NCBI GenBank assembly: GCA_902801155.1
Contig: CADCHG010000015.1
Coordinates: 1-45,090 of the forward strand
Source of the DNA: an uncultured Prevotellaceae bacterium
Lineage (GTDB): Bacteria > Bacteroidota > Bacteroidia > Bacteroidales > Bacteroidaceae
DNA: 45,090 nucleotides
Direction: 5' to 3'
In this document: positions 24,809 through 33,259 of the stretch, piece after piece
Numbering within the stretch: the stretch's first letter is position 1
Layout of the letters: each line of letters opens with the position of its first letter
The notes under the pieces: model-generated
What the model was told of the DNA's origin: nothing
Databases searched by the model: none
The model's input: the letters and a program-made list of their open reading frames with translations, nothing else
Position numbers and translations under genes: made by a program

Positions 24809-25633
24809 TTATCTTACACTTAAAGGAGCAGGTGTGAGATCATATCCCCATTCGATAGTTGTTGAACCATCAACAGTAGTGTGTTTGAGCTTCATTGTAG
24901 TGCCTTCGAATGTTACATCGATTTTTTCTCCTGATTCGTCAAAAACAATTGCGTTGGTATACTGCCATACACCACGACGAATAGAGTTATCTACCCTTCC
25001 AACATATGAAAGGCGATCCTGGAATTTGTAGGTGTTGCTGAAGCTGATGTAGTCAAGTTCTACAAAATAAGGAAGTTCATAGTTCTCGCCAAGTTTCTTT
25101 AAGAGGTCTTTGCTATTGCTTGCACTTTCTGAAACTGGGTTTTTCAAAACAGAGCTTTCGATATTTGCATATACCTTCTTAACTTTCCATGAACGGCAGA
25201 TTTGCTGCATTGGAGTTCCGTTTGCGAGAGGTGCTGTTGAACCAACCTTCATGGCTGTATAAGTCTTGTCGCCAAGAGTGATTTTGTATTCTCCTCCGAT
25301 AGGCTGAATCTCAAGAATCGTATTCTTGCCTTCGAGCTCGTAGGTGTTATCCTCAGAGCCCTTTTTGAAAGTTCCGCATTCGAAATTCTTCAATGATACA
25401 GGACTGTTTGGTGCCATTGAAACGTACTCGATGATGTAGTTGCCAGCTGTAGTAAGCTCTATGTATGATATATCTTCCATGTTACCATACAATTGATAGA
25501 TTGCGGCATCACTCTGGAACTTGAGTTCAGGAAGGCTTTCCTCGCTGTCATCATCATCGCTACTACATGATGTTACTACTGATGTGCCGAGAAGGCACAA
25601 TGAAATCATGAAATAAGAAAAAAACTTTTTCAT
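24809..25633 (-). CDS. Lipoprotein of unknown function
   Basis: 274 residues. A lipoprotein signal ends in VVTSC with Cys at 23, followed by SSDDDDSEE. An acidic stretch after the lipidated Cys is typical of the Bacteroidetes surface-lipoprotein export signal, so outer-face display is likely. The remainder is beta-rich, with two related-looking halves (LELEGKNTILEIQPIGGEYK; FEGTTMKLKHTTVDGSTT) suggestive of lipocalin-like barrels, though this is not proven. It is convergent with the upstream secreted protein, sharing a terminator. Confidence 0.75.
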   Translation of the reverse strand: MKKFFSYFMISLCLLGTSVVTSCSSDDDDSEESLPELKFQSDAAIYQLYGNMEDISYIELTTAGNYIIEYVSMAPNSPVSLKNFECGTFKKGSEDNTYELEGKNTILEIQPIGGEYKITLGDKTYTAMKVGSTAPLANGTPMQQICRSWKVKKVYANIESSVLKNPVSESASNSKDLLKKLGENYELPYFVELDYISFSNTYKFQDRLSYVGRVDNSIRRGVWQYTNAIVFDESGEKIDVTFEGTTMKLKHTTVDGSTTIEWGYDLTPAPLSVR

Positions 25634-25700
25634 CTTTTGATTTTTGTTATAATTTGATTAAAAAAATTGGTTTTATCCGAATAGAAACTTTAATATGTTG

Positions 25701-25708
25701 CAAAATTA
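25701..25708 (-). promoter_or_regulatory. Candidate lipoprotein -7 box
   Basis: The minus strand reads TAATTTTG followed by CAAC, about 70 bp before the lipoprotein start. No -33 TTTG at standard spacing. Confidence 0.5.
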
Positions 25709-25910
25709 ATAATAAAAATCCAAAAAACACTCAAAAAAGCGATGTAATCCCCAATCATTAACATAACGTCACAAAAAACGGCTGTTATTTAAAAAAAATT
25801 ATAATTGAGCAAAGCATTCTTGATGTAAGAAACGTGATTAGTCACATCACTTAATCGGGGAATAAGATGTAGTTACAGCTTGTGTTTCTTCCTTGTAACT
25901 CAGCTGATGG

Positions 25911-25998
25911 TCCATCAATACTCCATCGTTAGTCCATCGTTAGTCCATCGATCCTCCATCGAAACGATGGACTTGCGATGGAGTAACGATGGAGTATC
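25911..25998. repeat. 11-bp iteron palindrome, words TCCATCG / CGATGGA, five plus three
   Basis: TCCATCG-type words start at 25911 (TCCATCA), 25922, 25933, 25944 and 25955. Reverse-complement CGATGGA words start at 25965, 25976 and 25987. Every step is exactly 11 bp. The linkers (TTAG, ATAC, ATCC and others) vary while the core is fixed. It is located between the GNAT gene's 3' end and the lipoprotein promoter. The rest of the 25634-26076 gap is AT-rich with no gene seen. Confidence 0.92.
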
Positions 25999-26076
25999 TT
26001 ATGAAGATGAGCATAAGAAAAACGACTGTGCGAAAAAGGCAGAGTCGTGTTGAAGCGAGGGAAAGGTGGCGCAAAA

Positions 26077-26538
26077 TCACAGGATTGTTTCCATACCTGT
26101 TTTCTGAATGTGCATTCCCATGCTCTTGTAGAAGTTGTAAGCGGAATCGTTACCCTCCCATACGTTGAGCGTGATGTTGTGGCAACCTATGGATTTGGCA
26201 TAGTCACGCACATATTCATAGAGAGCCTTTCCGATGTGGCGGCCGCGTGAATGTTCATCTACACAGATGTCGTCAATGTACAAGGTCTTGGCATCCTGTA
26301 GGAGCCTATGGTTCTTGACCTCGCTAATCTGGCAGAAGGCGTGCCCCGATATCTTGCCGTCATCATAGACGAATATGGGCTTGTCGCCATCGTCGAGAAT
26401 GTCTTCAAGTTCCTGTTCCGTGTATTTGGAGGTGTTGCCTTTGAACAGGTCGGGACGAATGCCATTGTGAACGGCATCTACCTGATATAACAGGTTTATA
26501 ATTCCCGGAATGTCTTTTTTCTCTGCTTTTCGTATCAT
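26077..26538 (-). CDS. GNAT family N-acetyltransferase
   Basis: 153 residues, a single GNAT domain. The N-terminus MIRKAEKKDIPGIINLL is strand 1/helix 1. Motif A for acetyl-CoA binding reads SRGRHIGKALYEYV near 94-107. The C-terminal NVWEGNDSAYNFYKSMGM is the usual motif B helix region. It transfers an acetyl group to an unknown amine, possibly a small molecule or protein. It is transcribed alone between a terminator upstream and an 11-bp repeat array downstream. Confidence 0.9.
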   Translation of the reverse strand: MIRKAEKKDIPGIINLLYQVDAVHNGIRPDLFKGNTSKYTEQELEDILDDGDKPIFVYDDGKISGHAFCQISEVKNHRLLQDAKTLYIDDICVDEHSRGRHIGKALYEYVRDYAKSIGCHNITLNVWEGNDSAYNFYKSMGMHIQKTGMETIL

Positions 26539-26597
26539 GGGCTTTTGTGCTTGATTTTGAATTGATAATGAAGTTGCGATTTTGTGTCTGCAAAAAG

Positions 26598-26644
26598 AAA
26601 GAGCGTGCGCCGGCCCTTGTGGATATAGGCTTGCGCCGCTCTTT
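26598..26644 (-). terminator. Terminator of the outer-membrane barrel gene
   Basis: The arms AAAGAGCG (26598-26605) and CGCTCTTT (26637-26644), with further inner GCGC pairing, form a strong hairpin about 60 bp beyond the barrel stop. On the minus strand it is followed by TCTTTTTG. Confidence 0.78.
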
Positions 26645-26701
26645 TTATACCAAGAACTCCTTCTGTTTTGCAGATTGGAGTCTCTGTGCCGATAGAATTC
26701 G

Positions 26702-27439
26702 TTATTTACTCCTTCTTATTATATTCGTGCTGGATTTATTACTACCGTATGCCTTGTATCCGAACTTGTAGGTAACGGAAACCTGACCGGTTGCCATCCA
26801 GTCGTTGCTTCCGCTGTACTTTGAGTCGAAGCGGTCGCTGAGGTTATTGAAGTCAAACTCGGCTCCTACAGAGACATTTTTCATGATGTCGTAGTCGAAG
26901 AGCAGACCTGCGCGGATGCTATGGCTGATCAGATCCTTGTGGGTCTTGTTTATCCATGCGTTGCTTATATCTTCCTTTATTACACCTTTGCTGGCAATAA
27001 TTGCGAACTCGTCGTTATTCCAGCAATATGCAAGACCGGCACCTGCTACGAAATACACATTGAACGGACCGCTTGGCTTCTTGCCGAGATTGGTGAGGTT
27101 TACCATCAGGTCGAGGTTGGTGTTGATGTATTTGAACTGGTATTTTCCGGCAACGTTCTCAAAGCCGTTCTTTGAGTTCATTCCGTTGATGTGGAGACGG
27201 AGACCTATTGCCTGAGAGAACATATAGCCGCCCGCAACGCTGAATGTGGGTTTCATCACGTTTCCTGCTGCGAGAGTCGTGTTCAGACCTCCCTGTGCCT
27301 GAACAAAGGCATAAGGCTGAGAATAATAGCCCTGCTGCTGAGCCTGTGCATCACGAGGGTCGTTAGCGAGTCCCTGGGCAAAACTGCCGGTTGTTGTAAT
27401 ACCGAGCAGGGCAGATAAGATTAAATTTTTAATTTGCAT
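26702..27439 (-). CDS. Small outer-membrane beta-barrel protein
   Basis: 245 residues from the ATG at 27439 (MQIKNLILSALL). This start is chosen because a signal peptide begins there (cut near GSFAQ) and the candidate -7 box at 27504-27511 puts the transcript start inside any longer frame. Alternating hydrophobic strands (FSVAGGYMFSQAIGLRLHI, FNVYFVAGAGLAYCW, VSVGAEFDFNNL) and the terminal QVSVTYKFG fit an 8-10 stranded barrel of the OmpA/OmpW-like type. No periplasmic OmpA domain. Role unknown. Confidence 0.8.
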   Translation of the reverse strand: MQIKNLILSALLGITTTGSFAQGLANDPRDAQAQQQGYYSQPYAFVQAQGGLNTTLAAGNVMKPTFSVAGGYMFSQAIGLRLHINGMNSKNGFENVAGKYQFKYINTNLDLMVNLTNLGKKPSGPFNVYFVAGAGLAYCWNNDEFAIIASKGVIKEDISNAWINKTHKDLISHSIRAGLLFDYDIMKNVSVGAEFDFNNLSDRFDSKYSGSNDWMATGQVSVTYKFGYKAYGSNKSSTNIIRRSK

Positions 27440-27503
27440 GATTAGTTTTTTGTTTTGAATGATAATTCTTTGTAGTTTTGTTTTAGGTGTTGTAATTTGG
27501 AGG

Positions 27504-27511
27504 CAAATATA
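27504..27511 (-). promoter_or_regulatory. -7 box of the barrel gene
   Basis: The minus strand reads TATATTTG followed by CCTCC, a full TAnnTTTG match about 65 bp before the chosen ATG. It supports the shorter reading frame. Confidence 0.6.
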
Positions 27512-27592
27512 CATAAATTATGTGAAAACCAAGCGATTTTTAGACGGAAATCGACAAAACACAACGAAATAAATGCTTTTTTCGTAAAATTA

Positions 27593-27624
27593 TTTGTCTA
27601 TCTCGCAGAAAAAGAGTAATTTTG
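27593..27624 (+). promoter_or_regulatory. Promoter of rpsU
   Basis: -33 TTTG at 27593-27596, a 20-nt spacer, then TAATTTTG at 27617-27624 followed by CACCC. The leader of about 90 nt contains TTCGC...GCGAA followed by a T-run, a possible attenuator. Confidence 0.82.
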
Positions 27625-27722
27625 CACCCGCTTTTGGTGTGTTTGTCATTTTGGGCATTCGCATGACCTTAGGCGAAACATTTTTTTATATTACAACATT
27701 ATTAAATTTAAAACAAAACAAA

Positions 27723-27914
27723 ATGATCATTGTACCCGTAAAAGAAGGCGAGAACATCGAGCGCGCGCTGAAGAAGTTTAAGAGAAAGTTTGAGAAGACT
27801 GGTGTCGTTAAGGAGCTCCGCTCTCGCCAGCAGTTCAACAAGCCTTCTGTACTCAAGCGCCTCAAGATGGAGCACGCAATCTATGTACAGCAGCTGCGTC
27901 AGAACGAAGAATAA
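27723..27914 (+). CDS. rpsU: Small ribosomal subunit protein bS21
   Basis: 63 residues starting MIIVPVKEGENIERALKKFK, the usual Bacteroidetes bS21. An upstream in-frame extension to 27594 overlaps the promoter and is rejected. bS21 binds the 30S platform near the anti-Shine-Dalgarno end of 16S rRNA, and in Bacteroidetes it covers that end. The start codon here is preceded by an A-rich stretch (AACAAAACAAA) with no Shine-Dalgarno sequence. It is first in the block leading to xerC and hpf. Confidence 0.96.
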   Translation: MIIVPVKEGENIERALKKFKRKFEKTGVVKELRSRQQFNKPSVLKRLKMEHAIYVQQLRQNEE

Positions 27915-27969
27915 TTTAAAATTTGTTAAATTATTTTGTGGTCTGAATTTTAATCAGTAAATTCGCCAC

Positions 27970-28860
27970 ATGATTATCGATGATTTCCTCAGGTATATGG
28001 AAACGGAACGGGTGGCATCACCTTTGACCGTTAAGACATACCGCGATGCTATCAATAACTTCTCGGAGTATGTTAGCTCGCTCGATGATCAGTCCCTCGA
28101 AACAGCCGATGCCGATGTGGTGCGTGACTGGATTAGCGGTTTGATGGAACAGGGTTGTAAAGCAACTTATGTTTGCAAGCAGCTAAGTGCGGTGAAATCC
28201 ATGTATCGTTATGCTCTCAAGGCAAAACTGATAGATAAGGATCCTGCTCATCTGGTTACAGGCCCCAAGAAGCAGAAACCCCTGCCGGTGTTCCTCAAGG
28301 AATCGGAAGCAGAAAGGTTGTTTGATGGCATCCAATGGGATATGGACAATTTTAATGATGTGCGTGCGCGTACTTTGTTGTTATTGCTGTATTCTACTGG
28401 GATAAGAAGGGCAGAAGCCGTTGGTATAAATGATACCGACGTTAATTTCGTGAATAGCGAGATTAAGGTGACGGGCAAGAGGCGTAAGCAACGCCTGATA
28501 CCAATGACTGATGAACTTGCGGAGGTTCTGCATTATTATATGGAAATGCGGGACGGATGCGTAGCCCGATGTGGCAATGAGGCTCTCCTTGTTAGCGACA
28601 GGGGCGAAAGAGTGACAGACGGGTGGGTATATTCCACCGTTCGTGAGAAACTCTCTCTAGTTACTTCGATGAAGAAGCGCTCTCCGCACGTACTCCGACA
28701 TTCATTTGCCACTTCGATGCTTAATCATGAGGCTCAGTTGGGTAGTGTCCAAAAGCTGCTCGGTCATGAGAGCATAGCAACGACTGAAGTTTACACACAT
28801 GTGACGTTCGAGGATCTTAAGAGAATTTACAAAAAAGCCCATCCCCGGGCTGATGTCTAA
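27970..28860 (+). CDS. xerC: Tyrosine recombinase XerC-like
   Basis: 296 residues with the full active site: Arg146 (YSTGIRRAEA), Lys170 (VTGKRRKQRL), His240/Arg243 (SPHVLRH), His266 (LLGHESI) and Tyr275 (TEVYTHV). An N-terminal core-binding domain covers about 1-90. The conserved place between rpsU and hpf marks it as a chromosomal XerC-type partner of the XerD at 13007 rather than a mobile-element integrase. It would act with XerD at dif to resolve chromosome dimers. Confidence 0.88.
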   Translation: MIIDDFLRYMETERVASPLTVKTYRDAINNFSEYVSSLDDQSLETADADVVRDWISGLMEQGCKATYVCKQLSAVKSMYRYALKAKLIDKDPAHLVTGPKKQKPLPVFLKESEAERLFDGIQWDMDNFNDVRARTLLLLLYSTGIRRAEAVGINDTDVNFVNSEIKVTGKRRKQRLIPMTDELAEVLHYYMEMRDGCVARCGNEALLVSDRGERVTDGWVYSTVREKLSLVTSMKKRSPHVLRHSFATSMLNHEAQLGSVQKLLGHESIATTEVYTHVTFEDLKRIYKKAHPRADV

Positions 28861-28880
28861 CTTTTAAAAACAAGTTAACC

Positions 28881-29180
28881 ATGGAAATTAAGATTCAGGC
28901 AGTCAATTTTGACGCACAGGAGAAATTACAGGAGTTTGTCAACAAGAAGGTAGAGAAACTCTCAAAGTCTTACGATGATATAAAGAAAGTTGAGGTGCAA
29001 CTTAAGGTTGTCAAGCCTGCTACGGCTCTGAATAAAAATGTGAGCATGAACGTGGGCATACCAGGAGTTCCAGTTTTCGTAGAGAAGACATGTGATACAT
29101 TTGAGGAGGGTATAGACCTCTGTGTGGATGCTCTGAAGGTAAAATTGGCAAAAATCAAGGAAAAAGCTAGAAATCATTAA
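28881..29180 (+). CDS. hpf: Ribosome hibernation promoting factor, short HPF/RaiA type
   Basis: 99 residues, the short form. The beta-alpha-beta-beta-beta-alpha pattern is visible: MEIKIQAVNFDAQEKLQEFV, KKVEKLSKSYDDIKKVEVQLKV, then DTFEEGIDLCVDALKVKLAKIKEK. It binds the 30S decoding region and inactivates ribosomes in slow growth. Starts 20 bp after xerC, so it is probably co-transcribed with rpsU and xerC. The tRNA promoter follows within 20 bp of its stop. Confidence 0.92.
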   Translation: MEIKIQAVNFDAQEKLQEFVNKKVEKLSKSYDDIKKVEVQLKVVKPATALNKNVSMNVGIPGVPVFVEKTCDTFEEGIDLCVDALKVKLAKIKEKARNH

Positions 29181-29196
29181 AAAACTTCTTGAAAAG

Positions 29197-29228
29197 TTTG
29201 GTGATTTAAAAAAATATGCGTACCTTTG
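29197..29228 (+). promoter_or_regulatory. Promoter of the tRNA-tuf cluster
   Basis: -33 TTTG at 29197-29200, a 20-nt spacer, then TACCTTTG at 29221-29228 followed by CATCC; about 55 bp before tRNA-Thr(TGT). Confidence 0.82.
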
Positions 29229-29281
29229 CATCCGAAATCGAAAAATGAGCCCTTTTGGGGGTCTCAAAAAGGTGCAAACCT

Positions 29282-29355
29282 GCCTCTTTAGCTCAGTTGG
29301 CCAGAGCACGTGATTTGTAATCTCGGGGTCGTTGGTTCGAATCCGACAAGAGGCT
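29282..29355 (+). tRNA. tRNA-Thr (anticodon TGT)
   Basis: Acceptor GCCTCTT / AAGAGGC; D arm GCTC...GAGC; anticodon stem CGTGA / TCTCG around TTTGTAA; T arm GTTGGTTCGAATCCGAC; no encoded CCA. The anticodon stem has a T-T mismatch at the middle pair (29-41), which is unusual but tolerable. Confidence 0.93.
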
Positions 29356-29409
29356 CTCCTATAAGAGATAGGAGATTGTTTCAGAAGCAAAGGGACGCAT
29401 ATATTTTGA

Positions 29410-29492
29410 GGGTGGTTACCAGAGTGGCCAAATGGGGCAGACTGTAAATCTGCTGGTTTTTACCTTCGGTGGTTCGAATCCATCACCACCCA
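29410..29492 (+). tRNA. tRNA-Tyr (anticodon GTA)
   Basis: A class II tRNA with a long variable arm. Acceptor GGGTGGT / ACCACCC, anticodon stem GCAGA / TCTGC with loop CTGTAAA, T arm GGTGGTTCGAATCCATC, discriminator A. Substrate of the TyrRS at 21741. Confidence 0.94.
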
Positions 29493-29504
29493 CTCAAGTT
29501 GGTT

Positions 29505-29541
29505 AACGCGAGTAATAGGATAGCTTATTCTCGCGTTTTTT
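29505..29541 (+). terminator. Hairpin between tRNA-Tyr and tRNA-Gly
   Basis: AACGCGAGTAATA (29505-29517) pairs with TATTCTCGCGTT (about 29526-29537) and is followed by T residues to 29541. It looks like an intrinsic terminator inside the tRNA cluster, so either it is leaky, it acts as a processing hairpin, or tRNA-Gly and later genes have another promoter. Confidence 0.75.
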
Positions 29542-29556
29542 CTTCCAAAAGACAAT

Positions 29557-29632
29557 GCGGAAATAGCTCAGTTGATAGAGCACTAGCCTTCCAAGCTGGG
29601 GGTCGCGGGTTTGAGCCCCGTTTTCCGCTCCA
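29557..29632 (+). tRNA. tRNA-Gly (anticodon TCC)
   Basis: Acceptor GCGGAAA / TTTCCGC, D arm GCTC...GAGC, anticodon stem CTAGC / GCTGG with loop CTTCCAA, T arm ending GAGCCCCG. Discriminator T at 29629; the next bases are CCA (29630-29632), so the 3' end appears encoded here, unlike the other tRNAs in this window. Confidence 0.94.
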
Positions 29633-29635
29633 CTT

Positions 29636-29707
<72 letters not shown>

Positions 29708-29819
29708 CATCATTCTTAACCTCGTGGCTTCATAGGTCAAGGGGCTTTTGCATGGAAAAAAGAAAAAGCGAGGAGTCTAAACTAGACAATATCGAGTAAT
29801 AATAATAAAATTTAAAACA

Positions 29820-31007
29820 ATGGCAAAAGAAAATTTTGTACGTGACAAAGTCCACGTAAACATTGGTACCATTGGTCACGTTGACCACGGTAAGACAACT
29901 TTGACTGCAGCTATCACAACCGTTCTTGCTAAGAAGGGTCTCTCTGAGGTTAAGTCATTCGATCAGATTGATAACGCACCTGAGGAGAAGGAGCGTGGTA
30001 TTACTATCAACACAGCTCACGTTGAGTATCAGACAGCAAAACGTCACTATGCTCACGTTGACTGCCCAGGACACGCTGACTATGTAAAGAACATGGTAAC
30101 TGGTGCTGCTCAGATGGATGGTGCAATCATCGTAGTTGCTGCTACTGATGGTCCTATGCCACAGACTCGTGAGCACGTACTTCTCGCTCGTCAGGTAAAC
30201 GTTCCACGTCTTGTTGTATTCCTCAACAAGTGTGATATGGTTAACGACGAGGAAATGCTTGAGCTCGTTGAGATGGAAATGCGTGAGCTTCTCTCTCAGT
30301 ATGATTTCGACGGCGACAATACTCCTATCATCCGCGGTTCTGCACTTGGTGCTCTTAACGGTGTACCTGAGTGGGAGGACAAGATCATGGAGCTTATGGA
30401 TGCTTGTGATACATGGATCCAGGATCCTCCACGTGACCTCGATAAGCCATTCCTTATGCCAGTTGAGGATGTATTCTCAATCACAGGTCGTGGTACTGTT
30501 GCTACTGGTCGTATCGAGACTGGTAAGATCCACGTAGGTGATGAGGTTGAGCTCCTCGGTCTTGGTGAGGACAAGAAGTCTGTTGTAACAGGCGTTGAGA
30601 TGTTCCGTAAGATCCTTGATGAGGGTCAGGCTGGTGATAACGTAGGTCTTCTCCTCCGTGGTATTGATAAGGCTGAGATCAAGCGTGGTATGGTTCTCTG
30701 TCACCCAGGACAGATCAAGCCATTCAAGAAGTTCAAGGCTTCTATCTATGTACTGAAGAAGGAAGAGGGTGGTCGTCACACTCCATTCGGTAACAAGTAT
30801 CGTCCACAGTTCTATCTCCGCACAATGGACTGTACTGGTGAGATCACACTCCCAGCAGGTGTTGAGATGGTAATGCCTGGTGATAACGTTGAGATCACTG
30901 TAGAGCTTATCTACGCTGTTGCTCTTAATGCTGGTCTCCGCTTCGCTATCCGTGAGGGTGGTCGTACAGTAGGTTCTGGCCAGATCACAGAGGTATACGA
31001 GGATTAA
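29820..31007 (+). CDS. tuf: Translation elongation factor Tu
   Basis: 395 residues, full length. GTP-binding motifs: GHVDHGKTT (G1), [11 protein letters not shown] (G2), DCPGHADY (G3), NKCDM (G4) and SAL (G5), then the two beta-barrel domains ending in [18 protein letters not shown]. It delivers aminoacyl-tRNA to the ribosome. The upstream order of four tRNAs Thr-Tyr-Gly-Thr is the same as E. coli thrU-tyrU-glyT-thrT before tufB. Codon use is strongly biased, as expected of a highly expressed gene. Confidence 0.98.
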   Translation: MAKENFVRDKVHVNIGTIGHVDHGKTTLTAAITTVLAKKGLSEVKSFDQIDNAPEEKERGITINTAHVEYQTAKRHYAHVDCPGHADYVKNMVTGAAQMDGAIIVVAATDGPMPQTREHVLLARQVNVPRLVVFLNKCDMVNDEEMLELVEMEMRELLSQYDFDGDNTPIIRGSALGALNGVPEWEDKIMELMDACDTWIQDPPRDLDKPFLMPVEDVFSITGRGTVATGRIETGKIHVGDEVELLGLGEDKKSVVTGVEMFRKILDEGQAGDNVGLLLRGIDKAEIKRGMVLCHPGQIKPFKKFKASIYVLKKEEGGRHTPFGNKYRPQFYLRTMDCTGEITLPAGVEMVMPGDNVEITVELIYAVALNAGLRFAIREGGRTVGSGQITEVYED

Positions 31008-31013
31008 TATCCG

Positions 31014-31136
31014 AGAAAGAGTAAGGTGTAAAGAGTAAAGATTAGTGTCGATACCTTTATACTCCTCTATATAAAAGTGTAAAGTAGAAGTTGGTAATTA
31101 CATTACACTATAAACTTTCTACTTTACACTACTTAC
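31014..31136. repeat. 7-bp iterons between tuf and tRNA-Trp, words GTAAAGA / CTTTACA
   Basis: GTAAGGT, GTAAAGA and GTAAAGA start at 31021, 31028 and 31035. CTTTCTA, CTTTACA and CTACTTA start at 31115, 31122 and 31129. All steps are 7 bp. Left arm 31019-31040 and right arm 31115-31136 pair imperfectly, forming a hairpin that reaches the first base of tRNA-Trp. Confidence 0.7.
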
Positions 31137-31205
31137 GAGAGTCCTCCAATGGTAGGAGAGCGGTCTCCAAAACCGTCAATGTGGGTTCGATTCCTGCCTC
31201 TCGTG
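31135..31205 (+). tRNA. tRNA-Trp (anticodon CCA)
   Basis: Acceptor ACGAGAG / CTCTCGT, D arm CTCC...GGAG, anticodon stem GCGGT / ACCGT with loop CTCCAAA, T arm TGGGTTCGATTCCTGCC, discriminator G, CCA not encoded. It lies between tuf and secE, 16 bp before secE, a common Bacteroidetes placement. Confidence 0.95.
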
Positions 31206-31221
31206 CTAAAAGAAAGATAAT

Positions 31222-31410
31222 ATGAATAAGATAGTAAATTATTGCAAGGCTTGTTACGATGAGCTTGCGCATAAAACATCTTGGCCAACGAGATCTGAGT
31301 TGACCCATTCTGCAATGGTTGTATTATCTGCTTCCCTTTTCATTGCAGTTGTGGTGTTCGGTATGGACTCGATCTTCAAATTTGTCATGAGTACAATTTA
31401 TCCTAACTAA
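31222..31410 (+). CDS. secE: Protein translocase subunit SecE
   Basis: 62 residues, the short single-span form. A cytoplasmic amphipathic part (YCKACYDELAHKTSWPTRSELTHSA) contains the conserved WPTR-type sequence, followed by one transmembrane helix (about 31-53). It is an essential SecYEG subunit of the inner membrane. nusG follows 15 bp later, as in most bacteria. Confidence 0.94.
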   Translation: MNKIVNYCKACYDELAHKTSWPTRSELTHSAMVVLSASLFIAVVVFGMDSIFKFVMSTIYPN

Positions 31411-31425
31411 TTTCTAAGGAAAATC

Positions 31426-31971
31426 ATGGCTGAAAAAGGAATGAAATGGTACGTGATGCGTGCTGTCAGCGGAAAGGAACAAAAGCTGAAGGAATACATT
31501 GAGAAGGAGATGAGTCACAACGACTTTCTCCGTTCAAATGTTAGTCAGGTTCTCCTTCCTGTTGAGAAGCATGCTGCTTTGCGTAATGGCAAGCGTGTTG
31601 TGAAAGAGAAGGTTGCTCTTCCTGGATACGTTTTTGTTGAGGCCAATCTCATAGGAGATATGGCCCATACTTTGCGCTTCATGCCTAATTGCCTCGGTTT
31701 TCTTGGTGGTTTGGATGATCCTACACCTGTTCGTCAATCTGACATCAACAAGATGCTCGGTACAGCAGAAGATACTGTACTTGTAGAGGAAGTTGATATT
31801 CCATACATGGTTGATGAAATCGTGAAGGTTACTGATGGTCCATTCAGCGGTTTCTCTGGTGTCATCGAGGAGGTGAATGCAGAGAAGCGTAAACTGAAGG
31901 TGATGGTTAAGATCTTCGGACGTAAAACACCTCTGGAGCTCGGTTTTATGCAAGTAGAAAAGGAGGCTTAA
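31426..31971 (+). CDS. nusG: Transcription termination/antitermination factor NusG
   Basis: 181 residues. The NGN domain starts [20 protein letters not shown], and a C-terminal KOW domain (about 125-181) contains [19 protein letters not shown]. It binds RNA polymerase and couples it to Rho or the ribosome. It is located between secE and rplK in the conserved order. Confidence 0.96.
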   Translation: MAEKGMKWYVMRAVSGKEQKLKEYIEKEMSHNDFLRSNVSQVLLPVEKHAALRNGKRVVKEKVALPGYVFVEANLIGDMAHTLRFMPNCLGFLGGLDDPTPVRQSDINKMLGTAEDTVLVEEVDIPYMVDEIVKVTDGPFSGFSGVIEEVNAEKRKLKVMVKIFGRKTPLELGFMQVEKEA

Positions 31972-32056
31972 TACCGGATTGTTCTCGGGTTACGGGGAAC
32001 ATGATTGTATCAGGCTGACTTTATATACATTTCACACAATTTTAATATTAACAAAA

Positions 32057-32494
32057 ATGGCTAAAGAAGTTGCTGGATTTATCAAGTTACAGATTAAAGG
32101 CGGCGCTGCGAATCCTTCACCTCCAGTAGGACCTGCTCTGGGTTCTAAGGGTATTAACATCATGGGATTCTGCAAGGAGTTCAATGCCCGTACCCAGGAT
32201 AAGGCAGGTAAGGTTCTTCCTGTTGTTATCACTTACTACGCTGACAAATCATACAGCTTTGAGATCAAGACTCCACCTGCAGCTGTTCAGCTGAAGGAGA
32301 TTGCCAAGATCAAGTCAGGTTCTTCTACTCCTAACCGTAAGAAGGTTGCAGAGGTAACTTGGGATCAGATCAGAACAATCGCAGAGGACAAGATGCCAGA
32401 CCTCAACTGCTTCACAGTAGAGTCTGCAATGCGTCTCATCGCTGGTACCGCACGTAGTATGGGTATCACTGTAAAGGGAGATTTTCCTGCTTAA
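32057..32494 (+). CDS. rplK: Large ribosomal subunit protein uL11
   Basis: 145 residues from ATG 32057 ([16 protein letters not shown]). An upstream in-frame ATG at 31979 would add 26 residues not found in L11 and is rejected. N-terminal domain with the [25 protein letters not shown] signature; the C-terminal RNA-binding domain ends [11 protein letters not shown]. Part of the GTPase-associated centre and the stringent-response sensor. Confidence 0.97.
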   Translation: MAKEVAGFIKLQIKGGAANPSPPVGPALGSKGINIMGFCKEFNARTQDKAGKVLPVVITYYADKSYSFEIKTPPAAVQLKEIAKIKSGSSTPNRKKVAEVTWDQIRTIAEDKMPDLNCFTVESAMRLIAGTARSMGITVKGDFPA

Positions 32495-32548
32495 GTAATT
32501 CATTTCCGGGAGACGTAAGTCGTTTGTACCGAAAAAACTTCAAAGAAA

Positions 32549-33241
32549 ATGAGTAAATTGACAAAAAATCAAAAGGCAGTTGCTGGTAAGGTTGATGCTA
32601 ACAAGGCATATACTCTTGCTGAGGCTGCAGCACTCGTCAAGGAAATCACTACAACAAAGTTTGACGCATCTATCGATGTTGACATTCGTCTTGGTGTAGA
32701 TCCTCGTAAGGCTAACCAGATGGTTCGTGGCGTTGTGTCACTTCCAAACGGAACTGGTAAGGTTACTCGTGTGCTCGCACTCTGTACTCCTGATCAGGAG
32801 GCAGCTGCTAAGGAAGCTGGTGCTGACTATGTTGGTCTTGATGAGTATATCGAAAAGATCAAGGGTGGTTGGACTGACGTTGATGTCATTATCACTATGC
32901 CTTCTTGCATGGGTAAGATCGGTCCTATCGGTCGTATCCTCGGTCCTCGTGGCCTCATGCCAAACCCAAAGAGCGGTACTGTAACAATGAACATTGCACA
33001 GGCTGTTAAGGAGGTTAAGCAGGGTAAGATTGACTTCAAGGTTGACAAGACTGGTATCATCCACACATCTATTGGCAAGGTATCAATGACAGCAGATCAG
33101 ATCTTCGGTAACGCTAAGGAGTTCATCTCTACCGTTAACAAGCTCAAGCCAGCTGCTGCAAAGGGCACATACATCAAGAGTATCTTTATTTCAAGCACTA
33201 TGAGTAAGGGTATCAAGATTGATCCTAAATCAGCCGAGTAA
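32549..33241 (+). CDS. rplA: Large ribosomal subunit protein uL1
   Basis: 230 residues, normal length. Diagnostic blocks are [38 protein letters not shown] and MPNPKSGTV. It forms the L1 stalk, and in many bacteria it represses its own rplKA mRNA; I see no clear L1-site mimic in the short spacer. Confidence 0.97.
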   Translation: MSKLTKNQKAVAGKVDANKAYTLAEAAALVKEITTTKFDASIDVDIRLGVDPRKANQMVRGVVSLPNGTGKVTRVLALCTPDQEAAAKEAGADYVGLDEYIEKIKGGWTDVDVIITMPSCMGKIGPIGRILGPRGLMPNPKSGTVTMNIAQAVKEVKQGKIDFKVDKTGIIHTSIGKVSMTADQIFGNAKEFISTVNKLKPAAAKGTYIKSIFISSTMSKGIKIDPKSAE

Positions 33242-33259
33242 CTCTAAAAGTTTTGTAAA

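Noticed and set aside
25911-25998. Possible replication origin iterons
   Set aside because: No dnaA box pattern, no rep or dnaA gene nearby, and similar arrays occur in many other gaps.
27440-27514. Upstream extension of the barrel gene
   Set aside because: It would include the -7 box at 27504-27511, and the signal peptide begins at 27439.
27594-27722. Upstream extension of rpsU
   Set aside because: It overlaps the rpsU promoter, and bS21 proteins start MIIVPVKEGE.
31979-32056. Upstream extension of rplK
   Set aside because: The added 26 residues are not part of uL11, and the family start MAKEVAG is at 32057.
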